Shown one piece after another: positions 32,865 to 41,863 of a DNA stretch of 64,000 nt. The stretch is from Saprospirales bacterium (GTDB lineage Bacteria > Bacteroidota > Bacteroidia > Chitinophagales > Saprospiraceae), in the NCBI GenBank assembly GCA_016703765.1, contig JADJBL010000024.1:20669-84668 (forward strand), read 5' to 3'. Each line of letters starts with the position of its first letter. Position 1 is the stretch's first letter. The translations under genes and the position numbers were made by a program. Under the pieces are notes generated by a model. It saw nothing but the letters and a program-made list of their open reading frames with translations, did not search any database and had not been told where the DNA came from.

Positions 32865-33933
32865 AACCCAAAAATTTGTTTACGTTGGTTTGGACTATGA
32901 CCAACGCACCAAGTAACGCAGGGGCTGTGAGGTTTATTATGAAAAGACCGAAGCTGGCCGCCAGGATCGAAAGGCTCTGATCGCTGAAATGACCCCAGAC
33001 GAATAGCGCCGCCTCCCCCCTGGCAAAAAGACCGATTACAGGAGGGAGGGGCAAGCTGGTCTGGAAGAGGAATAAGGTGGAAATGCCGGCAAATCCCGTG
33101 AGAGGGGAAATCTCCACGCCCAGGAAATGAAGCACCAGAAAATACTGCAGGGAATAGGTCGCGTACCTCAGCAACGCCAGGCCTAGGACCTGCCGCAAAT
33201 CGCCCTTCCTGTAGCGGTGCACAAAGGCAATGAGCCGAAGGTAGCGGTGCAGGTATCGATAGAAGGGAAGGAATCTCAGCCAGCCGGGCAATTTCGACAA
33301 GTGGAAGAACAAAAAAGCCAGCCCGCTTACCAGAGCCGCTCCCGCGACAAATAACCAGGGCAGCAGGGTCTCGTTGCGGAAAACCGCGTAGGTCGAGAAA
33401 ATCGCCAGTCCAATAAAACCCATGCCGAACAGCACGAGCCACTGGCTCATGCTCCCCACCAGAGTAGCCAAAACGGCCTTCCAACCGTGGCGGGCCTCGA
33501 CGGCCAGCACCCTTCCTCCATACTCCCCCATGCGGTTGGGAGTAAAAAGGGAAACCGCCACCCCTGCCAAAATGGCCCGGTAAGCTTGCCAAAATGAAAT
33601 CGGCGTAAAGCGCGTCAGCAGACAGCGCCACTTCTGGGTCTCCAGGCCCCAATTGACCGGCACGAGCAAAACCGCCACCAGCAACATCCACCTGGCGGGG
33701 CCGGCCCAATGCTCTGCAAAAGTCTCTACAAGCGCTCCGGCATTCTCCCGCGACCAGACCTGATGGTAGAGGACCCAGCCCAGACCTGCCAGAACCGACA
33801 TCTTCAAAACGAAAATGACAGCAGGGTGCAATCGGTTGGGCTTAGCCCTTCGAAGACGGGAGACAAGGGCTGTGATCAAACAATAGATCTTTAAAAGGGT
33901 ACCTCCGAAAGGTAAGCCATTATCCTCCCCCAT
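32824..33933 (-). CDS. Flippase-like membrane protein (LPG synthase TM / AglD family)
   Basis: Polytopic membrane protein of about 369 residues. Seen: WMLLVAVLLVPVNWGLETQKW, AILAGVAVSLFTPNRMGEYGGRV (the conserved SxxTPxRxGE motif of the family) and several long hydrophobic segments. Proteins with this domain move or modify lipids in the membrane (the transmembrane part of lysylphosphatidylglycerol synthase, archaeal AglD). The first 35 residues look unlike a family N terminus, so the true start may be nearer FVLKMSVLAGLGW. Paired with the overlapping DUF3108 gene. Confidence 0.8.
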   Translation of the reverse strand: MGEDNGLPFGGTLLKIYCLITALVSRLRRAKPNRLHPAVIFVLKMSVLAGLGWVLYHQVWSRENAGALVETFAEHWAGPARWMLLVAVLLVPVNWGLETQKWRCLLTRFTPISFWQAYRAILAGVAVSLFTPNRMGEYGGRVLAVEARHGWKAVLATLVGSMSQWLVLFGMGFIGLAIFSTYAVFRNETLLPWLFVAGAALVSGLAFLFFHLSKLPGWLRFLPFYRYLHRYLRLIAFVHRYRKGDLRQVLGLALLRYATYSLQYFLVLHFLGVEISPLTGFAGISTLFLFQTSLPLPPVIGLFARGEAALFVWGHFSDQSLSILAASFGLFIINLTAPALLGALVIVQTNVNKFLGYEKDEVKVDVGGF

Positions 33934-33979
33934 TCCAAATTTTTGAAATGATTTGTTTCAAATTACCTACCTTTAGGTA

Positions 33980-34549
33980 ATGAAAGAAAAAGGAAAAACG
34001 GCCCCTTTCCACATCCTCGGCATCGACCCGGGAACCAATATCCTGGGCTATGCCCTCATCCAAACCAATGGCCAGCAGATCGGGCTCACCTTCATGGGGG
34101 TCCTGACCCTTTCTCACCTCGACTCACACCAGGAAAAACTCAAGTCCATCTTCGAACGGATCCAGGAACTGATCGACCAGTACAAGCCGGATGAAATGGC
34201 CATCGAAGCGCCTTTCTTCGGCATCAACCCTCAGTCGATGCTCAAGCTGGGCCGCGCGCAAGGGGTGGCTATCGCCGCCGCCATGACCAAGGGCTTGCCG
34301 ATCACCGAATACATGCCGAAAAAGATCAAACAATCCGTGACGGGCAACGGCAACGCCTCTAAAGAACAGGTGGCGGCCATGTTAGGCCATTTGATAAAAA
34401 ACCCGATCGACAAGCGTTTTCTCGATGCCACCGATGCCCTTGCCACGGCCGTTTGCCACCATTTGCAGAGAAACTCGCCATTAGCGGGCTCCTCCGGGGG
34501 CGGTAGCTGGAGCCGGTTCCTCCAGGAAAACCCCGACCGCGTCAAATAA
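33980..34549 (+). CDS. ruvC: Crossover junction endodeoxyribonuclease RuvC
   Basis: Holliday junction resolvase. Seen: the first catalytic Asp in HILGIDPGTNILGYALI, Glu in DEMAIEAPFFGINPQSMLKLG, and the terminal acidic pair in DATDALATAVCHH. A length of 189 residues is normal. The ATG overlaps a small dyad (TTACCT, 6 bases, AGGTAA at 33964-33981). Divergent from the flippase-like gene. Confidence 0.95.
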   Translation: MKEKGKTAPFHILGIDPGTNILGYALIQTNGQQIGLTFMGVLTLSHLDSHQEKLKSIFERIQELIDQYKPDEMAIEAPFFGINPQSMLKLGRAQGVAIAAAMTKGLPITEYMPKKIKQSVTGNGNASKEQVAAMLGHLIKNPIDKRFLDATDALATAVCHHLQRNSPLAGSSGGGSWSRFLQENPDRVK

Positions 34550-34581
34550 AACTCATTTCTCAAACCAACCCCTTTCCAAAC

Positions 34582-35535
34582 ATGGGTAAACGAGCGATCC
34601 CCGTAGTCGACCTTTCCAGATTCACTCATGGAAACCCACTAGAGCGCCTGGCATTTGTGGAAAAACTGGGAAATGCCTTCCACGAAATCGGCTTTGTCGG
34701 CGTCAAAGATCACGGCATACCGGACGAGTTGATCGATGGATTCTACTCCAATGCCCGCTCTTTTTTTCGGCAGCCGCTGGAACTCAAACGCAAATACGAG
34801 ATCGAAGGTCTGGCCGGCCAACGCGGTTATACCTCTTTTGGTAAAGAACACGCCAAGCAATCCAAAGTAGCCGACCTGAAAGAGTTCTTCCAGATCGGAC
34901 AGGAAGTGGAGGACGGCGATCCCATCGCCCGCGAATACCCCGCCAATGTCCAGACCGCCGAAATACCCGCCTTTACTTCCCTGGGCAAACAGCTCTATAA
35001 AGCTTTCGAACAAGCAGGCGGACATTTGCTCCGCGCCATCGCCCTGCACCTGGGACTGCCGGAAAACTACTTCGACGACAAGATCCACAACGGAAACAGC
35101 ATCCTGCGCGCCATCCACTACCCCCCGATCTCCGAAGAACCGAACAGCGCCATCCGCGCCGAACAACACGAAGACATCAACCTGATTACCCTTTTGGTCG
35201 GGGCATCGGCAGGAGGCCTGCAACTGTTAAGCAAGGAGGAGCAGTGGCTGGATATCCTCCCCGAAGAAGGGGAGATCGTCATCAACGTGGGCGATATGCT
35301 GCAACGCCTGACCAATAATTACCTCAAGTCGACCACCCACCGGGTCGTCAACCCCCCTCGGGAGGAATGGCACCTTCCGCGCCTGTCCATCCCCTTCTTT
35401 CTGCACCCGAAAAGCGAAATGGCGCTGGACTGTCTGCCTCAGTGCGTAGATTCGGAGCATCCCTCCGCCTACCCCCCCATTACGGCCGGCGCCTATCTGG
35501 ATGAGCGCTTGCGGGAGATCGGGTTGAAAAAGTGA
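34582..35535 (+). CDS. 2-oxoglutarate/Fe(II) oxygenase, isopenicillin-N-synthase family
   Basis: Non-haem iron oxygenase of 317 residues. Seen: the N-terminal DIOX_N block (IPVVDLSRFTHGNPLERLAF, EIGFVGVKDHGIPDELIDGFY), the iron ligands His-x-Asp in AEQHEDINLITLL and the distal His in STTHRVVNPP, and the 2-oxoglutarate Arg-x-Ser in PRLSIPFF. Substrate unknown; bacterial members of this family act on small molecules, and the neighbours (ruvC, tatA) give no clue. Confidence 0.88.
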   Translation: MGKRAIPVVDLSRFTHGNPLERLAFVEKLGNAFHEIGFVGVKDHGIPDELIDGFYSNARSFFRQPLELKRKYEIEGLAGQRGYTSFGKEHAKQSKVADLKEFFQIGQEVEDGDPIAREYPANVQTAEIPAFTSLGKQLYKAFEQAGGHLLRAIALHLGLPENYFDDKIHNGNSILRAIHYPPISEEPNSAIRAEQHEDINLITLLVGASAGGLQLLSKEEQWLDILPEEGEIVINVGDMLQRLTNNYLKSTTHRVVNPPREEWHLPRLSIPFFLHPKSEMALDCLPQCVDSEHPSAYPPITAGAYLDERLREIGLKK

Positions 35536-35587
35536 AAAAAATATTCTGAACAGTTAAACGCCACCGCAGGTTTACTATCTGAAAGCT

Positions 35588-35596
35588 TACTTTTGC
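35588..35596 (+). promoter_or_regulatory. -7 element of tatA
   Basis: TACTTTTGC fits TAnnTTTG(C), 20-26 bases before the tatA start. Confidence 0.5.
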
Positions 35597-35615
35597 ACCA
35601 GGAATTCAAAAAATC

Positions 35616-35870
35616 ATGATCATGAATACCATTTTGCTCTTTAACTTTTTCGGGCCCGAGATGCTGGTCATCTTCTTTGCCATCCTGCTTCTGTTCGGCG
35701 GGAAGAAAATTCCCGAACTGATGCGCGGCCTCGGCAGAGGGATCAGCGAATTCAACAATGCCCGCAAATCCCTGGAGACCGAGCTCAAAGAAGGGGTCAG
35801 GGATGCCGAGCGCAAAAAACTGGACAAGAAGGAAGAAGAGAATAACGCGGGTATCGAAGAAAGGAAATAA
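35616..35870 (+). CDS. tatA: Twin-arginine translocase subunit TatA/E
   Basis: Pore-forming subunit for export of folded proteins. Seen: a short N-terminal TM helix ([15 protein letters not shown]), the hinge [15 protein letters not shown] and an amphipathic helix, then a charged Lys/Glu tail. Two in-frame ATGs (35616, 35622) are both plausible; 35622 gives the more usual N terminus. A length of 82-84 residues fits. tatC is not in the window. Confidence 0.93.
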   Translation: MIMNTILLFNFFGPEMLVIFFAILLLFGGKKIPELMRGLGRGISEFNNARKSLETELKEGVRDAERKKLDKKEEENNAGIEERK

Positions 35871-35872
35871 AC

Positions 35873-35893
35873 CCCGGCCTCCGAAGGCCCGGG
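35873..35893. terminator. Shared terminator of tatA and the glucosaminidase gene
   Basis: GC-rich inverted repeat CCCGGCCT / AGGCCCGGG around a 4-base loop, filling the gap between the two convergent stop codons. Confidence 0.65.
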
Positions 35894-35894
35894 C

Positions 35895-36710
35895 TCATAC
35901 CTTGTCGTACTGGTAGAGTTTCAGGTCTTCGATCAGCCGGATCAGTTTTTCCGCGTATTTATTACCCGTCGCATAACCGGCTTTTTGAAGCCCTCTGGCC
36001 CAGCCTTTATAATCCGTCGGCCGGAGTTTGTGAAGGGAGCGGTATCTGTCCCGATTGAGAAATTCGCTATGTGCGCGGAAGCTCTCCCAAGCCGTGCCGT
36101 ATTGCCTGAAAAAGTCCTTAGGCGAATCGTCCGCATAATTCACGCAATGCCCTCTGGGACAACTCTTTGAATGGCATTTTATCCCGAAGTGGTTGTTGTG
36201 CCTGCTGGCCAAACGGCTATTTCCGGATTCGCTCTCCAATATCCCCTGCGCCAGGGTGATGCTGGCTGGAATGCCGTACTTCTTCATCTCTATTTGCGCA
36301 AGTTTTGAAAATCGGGCTACGTAGTCCATCTGCGCGCTCCGGCGCTCCGTACCCTTCGCGGGCAATTCGACCGGGGTGGCTTTGGGGCTCTGTTTAGCCG
36401 GCTTCGCTTGCTCCTCAGTCAATAGCGATTTCCAGGAAATCGGCCCTTCTATCAGATCGTCGGTTGCATCCGAAATAGCCTGAACCATCAGCCGGGGAAA
36501 GGGTCGGATAGCCTGGAAGTCTGCAATGGGATACCCGTCCATGCCGATGGTGAACTGAAGGTCCTTTGTTTGGATCACCAGGCACAGGAAACCGAGCATA
36601 TAGAGCTTGTAGCGGTACTTGTTCAACCAAAGCTTCGTGCGGTCCCTGAACCTGATCCATCTGGCCAGCAGGTTTTTGTACAACAGATGTAAGATCTTTT
36701 CCATAGTCAA
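35895..36710 (-). CDS. Membrane-anchored glucosaminidase-domain muramidase
   Basis: Peptidoglycan hydrolase of 271 residues. Seen: a TM helix near 35-52 (LYMLGFLCLVIQ), a linker with a Pro/Lys-rich stretch, and a glucosaminidase (FlgJ/LytD-type) domain at about 130-265: IPASITLAQGILESESGNSRLA carries the catalytic Glu, followed by NNHFGIKCHSKSC and YGTAWESFRAHSEFL. The Cys pair in the domain is common in Bacteroidota homologues. Function: cleavage of N-acetylglucosaminyl bonds in the wall. Start at ATG 36710 or 36704. Confidence 0.88.
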   Translation of the reverse strand: MTMEKILHLLYKNLLARWIRFRDRTKLWLNKYRYKLYMLGFLCLVIQTKDLQFTIGMDGYPIADFQAIRPFPRLMVQAISDATDDLIEGPISWKSLLTEEQAKPAKQSPKATPVELPAKGTERRSAQMDYVARFSKLAQIEMKKYGIPASITLAQGILESESGNSRLASRHNNHFGIKCHSKSCPRGHCVNYADDSPKDFFRQYGTAWESFRAHSEFLNRDRYRSLHKLRPTDYKGWARGLQKAGYATGNKYAEKLIRLIEDLKLYQYDKV

Positions 36711-36753
36711 AGGAAGTGGGGGTTAACGGGATTCCAGATCCACGGCACTAATG

Positions 36754-36799
36754 TAAAACAATTTGTTTTTATATTCAACATTAAATACAAATTGTTTTA
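36754..36799. promoter_or_regulatory. 13-base dyad between the divergent glucosaminidase and regulator genes
   Basis: Perfect arms TAAAACAATTTGT (36754-36766) and its complement (36787-36799) with a 20-base AT-rich spacer. Arms two helical turns apart are what a dimeric regulator would contact; the adjacent AraC-like regulator is a candidate ligand. Confidence 0.55.
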
Positions 36800-36886
36800 T
36801 ATAAAATAATCCGGCAAGGACCGGCCCAGGTAATAAAGTCCCTAAATTCCCTATCTTGAGGCAGGTTCCAAAACTTTCTCTGCCAA

Positions 36887-37981
36887 ATGGCCGACCTCAT
36901 CGTCTCGCTGCTGCTGATCGTCGCCGTGCTGTCCGGCTGGACCATGGGCTGGGTTTATCTGATCAGGGAAAGGGGGAACAAAAAAGCCAACATCCAGTTT
37001 GCCCTGCTCTTACTGCTCTTCTCCCTTTGCGTGCTCAACAACCTGCTGGTACACGCCGGCATCCTCTACCCCTTCCGGGAAAAATACTTCGTCCCCCTGT
37101 GGTACACGCTTAGCCTCGGACCGGCCCTGTATTTTTTCGTGAAGTTCAGCCTGTATCCGGCCTATGAGCTCCGGTGGACGGACGGCAAACACTTCATCCT
37201 TCCCCTGGCGCAAGGCGTCCTTTACTGGGCGATTTACTTTTCCGGCGACGACGCTCAGGCCTGGATGTGGAAGCATTTCCTGGCCCCTTTCTTCAAGACT
37301 TTTGAAGGAATCCTGTACGTCTTCTTTCTATTCACTTACCTCACCCTTTCCTACCGTTATATAAAATACAAGCAGGCAGTCGTCCGGCGCAAAGGCTTCT
37401 TTTGGGAATACAGCAAATCCGTATGGTTGCAATGGACCATCAAGTTCCTTTTCGTGCTGTCGGTGGTCAATACCTCCTATATCGTGATGGATTTTGTGGT
37501 CTATAATTTCCTGGGCTGGAACCTATACAGCGTAAAAGGTTTCTCTTACCTCGGGGACCTTTCCTTTGCCGCCATGCTTTTCTGGCTGACCTGGCGGAGC
37601 TTTCAATACGCCTTCGGCGTGGCGTATCCCACCCACATCCAGCTCAAATCCTTTTCCACCGAAAACGAATGGGCCCGGACCCCTTCCGAACAGGGACTAT
37701 TCAAATGGTTTGGCACGGAGAAGGTGCATCTCGACCCGGAATTGCACATCAGGCGCCTCTCCTTTATGAGTAAACTCCCCCCGGACCAGATCAGGGAGCT
37801 GATCCGGAGAGAAAGCGGAAAGAGCTTTCCCGGGTTCCTCGAAGAAAAAAGGCTCGAAACATACCGGGCCTGTCTCGACGACCCCAAATACCGCCGCCAA
37901 ACTCCCAGGTCCATCGGCCTTCAGGTCGGGTTTCCCTCCTCTTCCGCCCTTCAAAAGGCGCTTTCCCGTTCGTTCGTCTAG
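36887..37981 (+). CDS. Membrane protein with C-terminal AraC-like helix-turn-helix
   Basis: 364 residues. Seen: about seven hydrophobic helices over residues 1-240, then a cytoplasmic tail whose last 75 residues (LSFMSKLPPDQIRELIRRES, then a second helix-turn-helix-like segment RSIGLQVGFPSSSALQKAL) resemble the AraC/XylS DNA-binding domain. Membrane-bound AraC-type regulators with this layout are frequent in Bacteroidota. Compared with normal members the tail is short and lacks the usual final helix residues, so DNA binding may be weakened. Ligand and targets unknown. Confidence 0.75.
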   Translation: MADLIVSLLLIVAVLSGWTMGWVYLIRERGNKKANIQFALLLLLFSLCVLNNLLVHAGILYPFREKYFVPLWYTLSLGPALYFFVKFSLYPAYELRWTDGKHFILPLAQGVLYWAIYFSGDDAQAWMWKHFLAPFFKTFEGILYVFFLFTYLTLSYRYIKYKQAVVRRKGFFWEYSKSVWLQWTIKFLFVLSVVNTSYIVMDFVVYNFLGWNLYSVKGFSYLGDLSFAAMLFWLTWRSFQYAFGVAYPTHIQLKSFSTENEWARTPSEQGLFKWFGTEKVHLDPELHIRRLSFMSKLPPDQIRELIRRESGKSFPGFLEEKRLETYRACLDDPKYRRQTPRSIGLQVGFPSSSALQKALSRSFV

Positions 37982-38041
37982 GATTTTTACTTTTTTATCG
38001 TTGTTTTTTTGGAAGGAAAGGAAAATTGTTCGATTTTTGAC

Positions 38042-38055
38042 TGACCGTTTGGTCA
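38042..38055 (+). promoter_or_regulatory. TetR-type operator before the transport operon
   Basis: TGACCGTTTGGTCA: 5-base arms around GTTT, 7 bases before the TetR start codon. This is the usual shape of a TetR-family operator and suggests autorepression. Confidence 0.7.
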
Positions 38056-38062
38056 ACAAGCA

Positions 38063-38647
38063 ATGTCGCCAAAAACTAAAGAACAATTCAAAGAGATCCG
38101 CAACCAGAGCAAGGCTTCCATACAGGCTGCCGCGCTGGAGTTGTTTGGGAAGCAGGGGTATGCAAATACCTCCATCAGCCAGATTGCCAAGGCTGCCGGG
38201 ATTTCCAAAGGATTGATGTACAATTATTTTGAAAGCAAGGAGGTCCTTCTCCGGGAGATACTCCTGGCCGCATTTGGGGAAGGGGAAAACCTGATGGAGA
38301 CTTCCCTCCTGCAACAATCAGCTCCGAAAGAGCAGCTGTTGGCCATTATCGAGGGCACCTTTTATATGGTCCGGAGCCAGCCTCAATACTGGAAGCTCCT
38401 CACCACGCTGGCATTTCAGCCCGAAATCGCCGGCGAGATCGAATGGGCTACCAAACATAAACGGGAGGGAACCCTCGAACTTTTCAAGAATATTCTTGCC
38501 CAGCTAGGAGTAAAGGACACCGAAAAAGAGGCCTACCTGATGGGCGCTACCCTGGACGGCATACTCTTACAGTATTTTTTTCTTGGAAATACCTACCCTC
38601 TGGAAGACATGAAAAAACTATACATCGAACGATTCTGTAATTTTTAA
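38063..38647 (+). CDS. TetR/AcrR family transcriptional regulator
   Basis: 194 residues. Seen: the N-terminal TetR helix-turn-helix (ALELFGKQGYANTSISQIAKA, AAGISKGLMYNYFESKEVLLREIL), then a helical ligand-binding domain with no family-level match I can name. It heads a run of five transport genes on the same strand (34 bases to the first) and has a palindromic operator just before its start, so it probably represses itself and the operon until a ligand binds. Confidence 0.9.
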   Translation: MSPKTKEQFKEIRNQSKASIQAAALELFGKQGYANTSISQIAKAAGISKGLMYNYFESKEVLLREILLAAFGEGENLMETSLLQQSAPKEQLLAIIEGTFYMVRSQPQYWKLLTTLAFQPEIAGEIEWATKHKREGTLELFKNILAQLGVKDTEKEAYLMGATLDGILLQYFFLGNTYPLEDMKKLYIERFCNF

Positions 38648-38681
38648 ACCCCAACGATCTACTCATTTAAACCTCATCAAC

Positions 38682-39431
38682 ATGAAAACCTGGATCTTAT
38701 TATTGGCCGGCCTTTTTACCCTGGGCTTTAGCCAGGCTCAAACGCCCGACGCCAAGGAAATTATTCGCAAAGCCGACTCCAAGCTCAAAGGGCTTACCAA
38801 TAAGTCGGAAATGAAAATGACGATCATCCGCCCCACCTGGACCCGCGAGATGACCATGAAAACCTGGGGAAAGGGCGAGGAATACGCCATGGTGCTGATC
38901 ACCTCCCCGGTGCGCGACAAGGGTACTGCATTCCTCAAGCGCGGCAAGGAGATCTGGAACTGGCAGCCCTCCATCGACCGCGTGGTCAAAATGCCGCCTT
39001 CCATGATGAGCCAGTCCTGGCTTGGGTCCGATTTCAAAAACGACGACCTGGTGCAGCAAACCTCCATCGTCAACGATTTCTCCCATAAATTGCTGGGCTC
39101 CGAAACCATCGAAGGCCGGTCCTGCTACAAGATCGAGCTCATTCCCAACGAAGACGCGGCCGTCGTTTGGGGCAAGGTCATCAGCTGGATCGACAAGACC
39201 GACTACCTCGAGCTCAAATCCGAATTCTACGACGAAGACGGCTACCTGGTCAACACCATGCTGGGCAAAGACATCAAGTCCCTCGGCGGCAAACTCCTCC
39301 CCGCCCGACTCGAAGTGATCCCCGCCGACGAGGAAGGCAACAAAACTGTTATGGAATACCTCTGGATTGAATTCGACAAACCGATCGAAGAAAGCTTCTT
39401 CTCCGTTCAGAATTTGAAAAAAATACAATGA
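38682..39431 (+). CDS. LolA-like outer membrane lipoprotein-sorting protein
   Basis: Periplasmic protein of 249 residues with a signal peptide (LLLAGLFTLGFSQAQ). Seen: the half-barrel core KGLTNKSEMKMTIIRPTWTR, MVLITSPVRDKGTAFLKRGK, NWQPSIDRVVKMPPSMMSQS and SWIDKTDYLELKSEFYDEDG, the pattern of the LolA-like family that accompanies ABC and MMPL exporters. Inferred role: carrying a lipid or lipoprotein across the periplasm from the permeases to the beta-barrel encoded downstream. Its stop overlaps the next ATG (ATGA, 39428-39431). Confidence 0.85.
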   Translation: MKTWILLLAGLFTLGFSQAQTPDAKEIIRKADSKLKGLTNKSEMKMTIIRPTWTREMTMKTWGKGEEYAMVLITSPVRDKGTAFLKRGKEIWNWQPSIDRVVKMPPSMMSQSWLGSDFKNDDLVQQTSIVNDFSHKLLGSETIEGRSCYKIELIPNEDAAVVWGKVISWIDKTDYLELKSEFYDEDGYLVNTMLGKDIKSLGGKLLPARLEVIPADEEGNKTVMEYLWIEFDKPIEESFFSVQNLKKIQ

Positions 39432-40636
39432 AGACGATCTTCAAACTCGCATGGCGCAACATCTGGCGAAACAAACGCCGGACTTACATTACCATGGCCT
39501 CGATCTTCTTTGCGGTCCTGTTCTCCTCCTTCATGGTCGCACTGCAAAAAGGAGGATGGGATCGGATGATCGACAACGTGGTCGGCTACTACTTCGGCTA
39601 CGCCCAGGTTCACCAGCAAGGCTACTGGGACGAGCAATCCATCGACAAGGCCTTCCCCATTCCCGCCGAATTGGAAGGCGCCGGGGCCGTGCCGCGCATC
39701 GAATCCTTTGCCCTGGCTTCCCATGAAAACCTCACGACCGGGGTGATGGTGGTCGGCACCAAGCCCGGCGCAGAGGATGGAATGACCCGCCTGAGCAGTC
39801 GCATCTCCTCCGGCCGCTACCTTCAGGAGGGCGAGGAAGCCGCGATCATCGGACAAGGCATCGCCGAAAATATGAAGCTCCACGTCGGTGACACCCTCGT
39901 GCTCATCAGCCAGGGCTATCACGGCGTCAATGCAGCCGGGAAATATCCCATTGTGGGTATCGTCGACTTTCCATCACCCGACCTGGATAAGCGGATGGTC
40001 TACCTCCCCCTGGAAGTCGCCCAATACCTCTACGGCGCGGAAAACCTCGTCACCACGGTGGCGCTCGACCTGAAAAACAAGGACGCGGTCGCCCCGGCGG
40101 TCAAGAAATTGAAAGCCGCCTTGCCTGTGGAAGAATACGAGGTGATGGACTGGAAAGAACTCCTTCCCGAGCTCATGGACGCCCGGGAGGCCGATGCCGC
40201 CGGCTCCTATATTATGTTGTTCATCCTTTACGTAATTATCTCCTTCGGCATCTACGGCACCATCCTGATGATGACCAAGGAGCGGGAGTACGAATTCGGG
40301 GTCCTGGTATCCATCGGCATGAACCGCCTGAAACTGGGACTGAGCATCTGGGTGGAGATCATCCTGCTCGGCCTGCTCGGCGCCCTGGCCGGCATCATTG
40401 GCGCCATACCCCTGGTCTGGTATTTCAATATCAACCCGATCAATTTCGGGGAAATGAGCGAAGGCATGAGCGATGTTTATGAAAAATGGGGCTTCGACCC
40501 GATCTTTCCGACCGCCTTCGAACCGGGCGTTTTCCTGACCCAAGCTTACATCGTTTTCCTCATCACCTCCGTGCTGGCTTTCTACCCCCTGCTCAAGATC
40601 ATGCGTCTTCGGCCGGTGGAAGCCATGCGGGCATAA
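39428..40636 (+). CDS. ABC transporter permease, FtsX/LolE type (first)
   Basis: 402 residues. Seen: TM1 after WRNIWRNKRRTYITMASIFF, a large periplasmic domain of the MacB-PCD type (about 45-260), then three TM helices with the FtsX core (YVIISFGIYGTILMMTKERE, GVLVSIGMNRLKLGLSIW). The terminal LLKIMRLRPVEAMRA matches the usual end of such permeases. Partner of the second permease 12 bases downstream; the two probably form a heterodimer with the LolD-like ATPase. Confidence 0.9.
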   Translation: MKTIFKLAWRNIWRNKRRTYITMASIFFAVLFSSFMVALQKGGWDRMIDNVVGYYFGYAQVHQQGYWDEQSIDKAFPIPAELEGAGAVPRIESFALASHENLTTGVMVVGTKPGAEDGMTRLSSRISSGRYLQEGEEAAIIGQGIAENMKLHVGDTLVLISQGYHGVNAAGKYPIVGIVDFPSPDLDKRMVYLPLEVAQYLYGAENLVTTVALDLKNKDAVAPAVKKLKAALPVEEYEVMDWKELLPELMDAREADAAGSYIMLFILYVIISFGIYGTILMMTKEREYEFGVLVSIGMNRLKLGLSIWVEIILLGLLGALAGIIGAIPLVWYFNINPINFGEMSEGMSDVYEKWGFDPIFPTAFEPGVFLTQAYIVFLITSVLAFYPLLKIMRLRPVEAMRA

Positions 40637-40648
40637 AAACTTATCCTC

Positions 40649-41863
40649 ATGTTATTCAAAATAGCCTGGCGAAATATCTGGCGCAGCCACACCCGCAGCC
40701 TGGTCGTGATCGGCGCCATCGTCGTGGGGGTATGGGCCGTGATCTTCCTGATGAGCTTCTCGGACGGAATGATCAAAAGCTACATCAACAATTCCATCGA
40801 AAGCGAGATCTCCCATATCCAGATCCACCACCCTGATTTCCCCAAGGACCGGGATGCGATATATGTAATGGATCAAGCCGCCGCGCTGCAACAGTCGCTT
40901 CAAGGCATGGAGCACGTGCAGGCCGCAACGGTTCGCAGCCTGTCTTCGGCCATGATCGCCTCGGCAAAAGGGGCGCGGGGCGTACAGATCAAGGCGGTAG
41001 ACCCCACCGGCGAGGCAGAGGTCACCCGGCTCGACGAGAAGATTACCGAAGGAGAATATTTTTCCGCAGACAAGAAAAACCAGCTCATTCTGAGCAAACG
41101 CCTGGCGGAAAAATTAAACATCAAGCTCCGCTCCAAGATCGTGCTCACCTTCACCAACCTGAACGGCGATATCACTGCGACGGCCATGAGGGTCGTAGGA
41201 CTGTACGAAAACGATAATGCGATGATCGAAGACCTCGTGGTCTATACCCCCCTGTCGGATTTCAATCAGATACTCGGCAAAGAGGATATCGCCCACGAAG
41301 CGGCCATTTTCTTGAAAGACCCGGAGTACCTCGATACCGTCCAAGCCGCGATGCAAAAACAATACCCCCAGTTCCTGGTGGAAACCTACAAGCAGATCTC
41401 CCCGGAGATCGAACTGTTCAATTCCCAAATGCAAATATCGACCATCATGTTCACCGTGATCGTTATGCTGGCGCTCGTATTCGGCATCATCAACACCATG
41501 CTGATGGCCGTCCTCGAACGCATCAGGGAGTTGGGAATGCTGATGGCCGTGGGCATGAACAAAGTCAGGGTCTTCTTCATGATCGTACTGGAAACCGTCA
41601 TGCTGGGGCTCGTCGGCGGCCCTGTCGGCCTGGGACTCGCCTACCTGACCGTCTCCTACTTCAATCGCAACGGCATCGATCTGGGCAACTGGTCGGAAGC
41701 CATGCGCCAGTTCGGGATGTCCCGGATCGTATATACCACCATCAATCCCGGCATTTTTATCATCCTGGCGGTAGCGGTGGTCATTACGGCCCTGGTCGGC
41801 TCCCTCTACCCCGCATGGAAAGCTGTCAGGCTCAGGCCGGTGGACGCGATACGAAGGATTTAG
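40649..41863 (+). CDS. ABC transporter permease, FtsX/LolE type (second)
   Basis: 404 residues, same architecture as its neighbour: WRNIWRSHTRSLVVIGAIVV leading into TM1, periplasmic domain with RGVQIKAVDPTGEAEVT, and the C-terminal three-helix core (ALVFGIINTMLMAVLERIRE, GMLMAVGMNKVRVFFMIVL, then KAVRLRPVDAIRRI). The stop TAG sits at the edge of a heptamer repeat (R3) that fills the 100-base gap before the ATPase gene. Confidence 0.9.
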   Translation: MLFKIAWRNIWRSHTRSLVVIGAIVVGVWAVIFLMSFSDGMIKSYINNSIESEISHIQIHHPDFPKDRDAIYVMDQAAALQQSLQGMEHVQAATVRSLSSAMIASAKGARGVQIKAVDPTGEAEVTRLDEKITEGEYFSADKKNQLILSKRLAEKLNIKLRSKIVLTFTNLNGDITATAMRVVGLYENDNAMIEDLVVYTPLSDFNQILGKEDIAHEAAIFLKDPEYLDTVQAAMQKQYPQFLVETYKQISPEIELFNSQMQISTIMFTVIVMLALVFGIINTMLMAVLERIRELGMLMAVGMNKVRVFFMIVLETVMLGLVGGPVGLGLAYLTVSYFNRNGIDLGNWSEAMRQFGMSRIVYTTINPGIFIILAVAVVITALVGSLYPAWKAVRLRPVDAIRRI

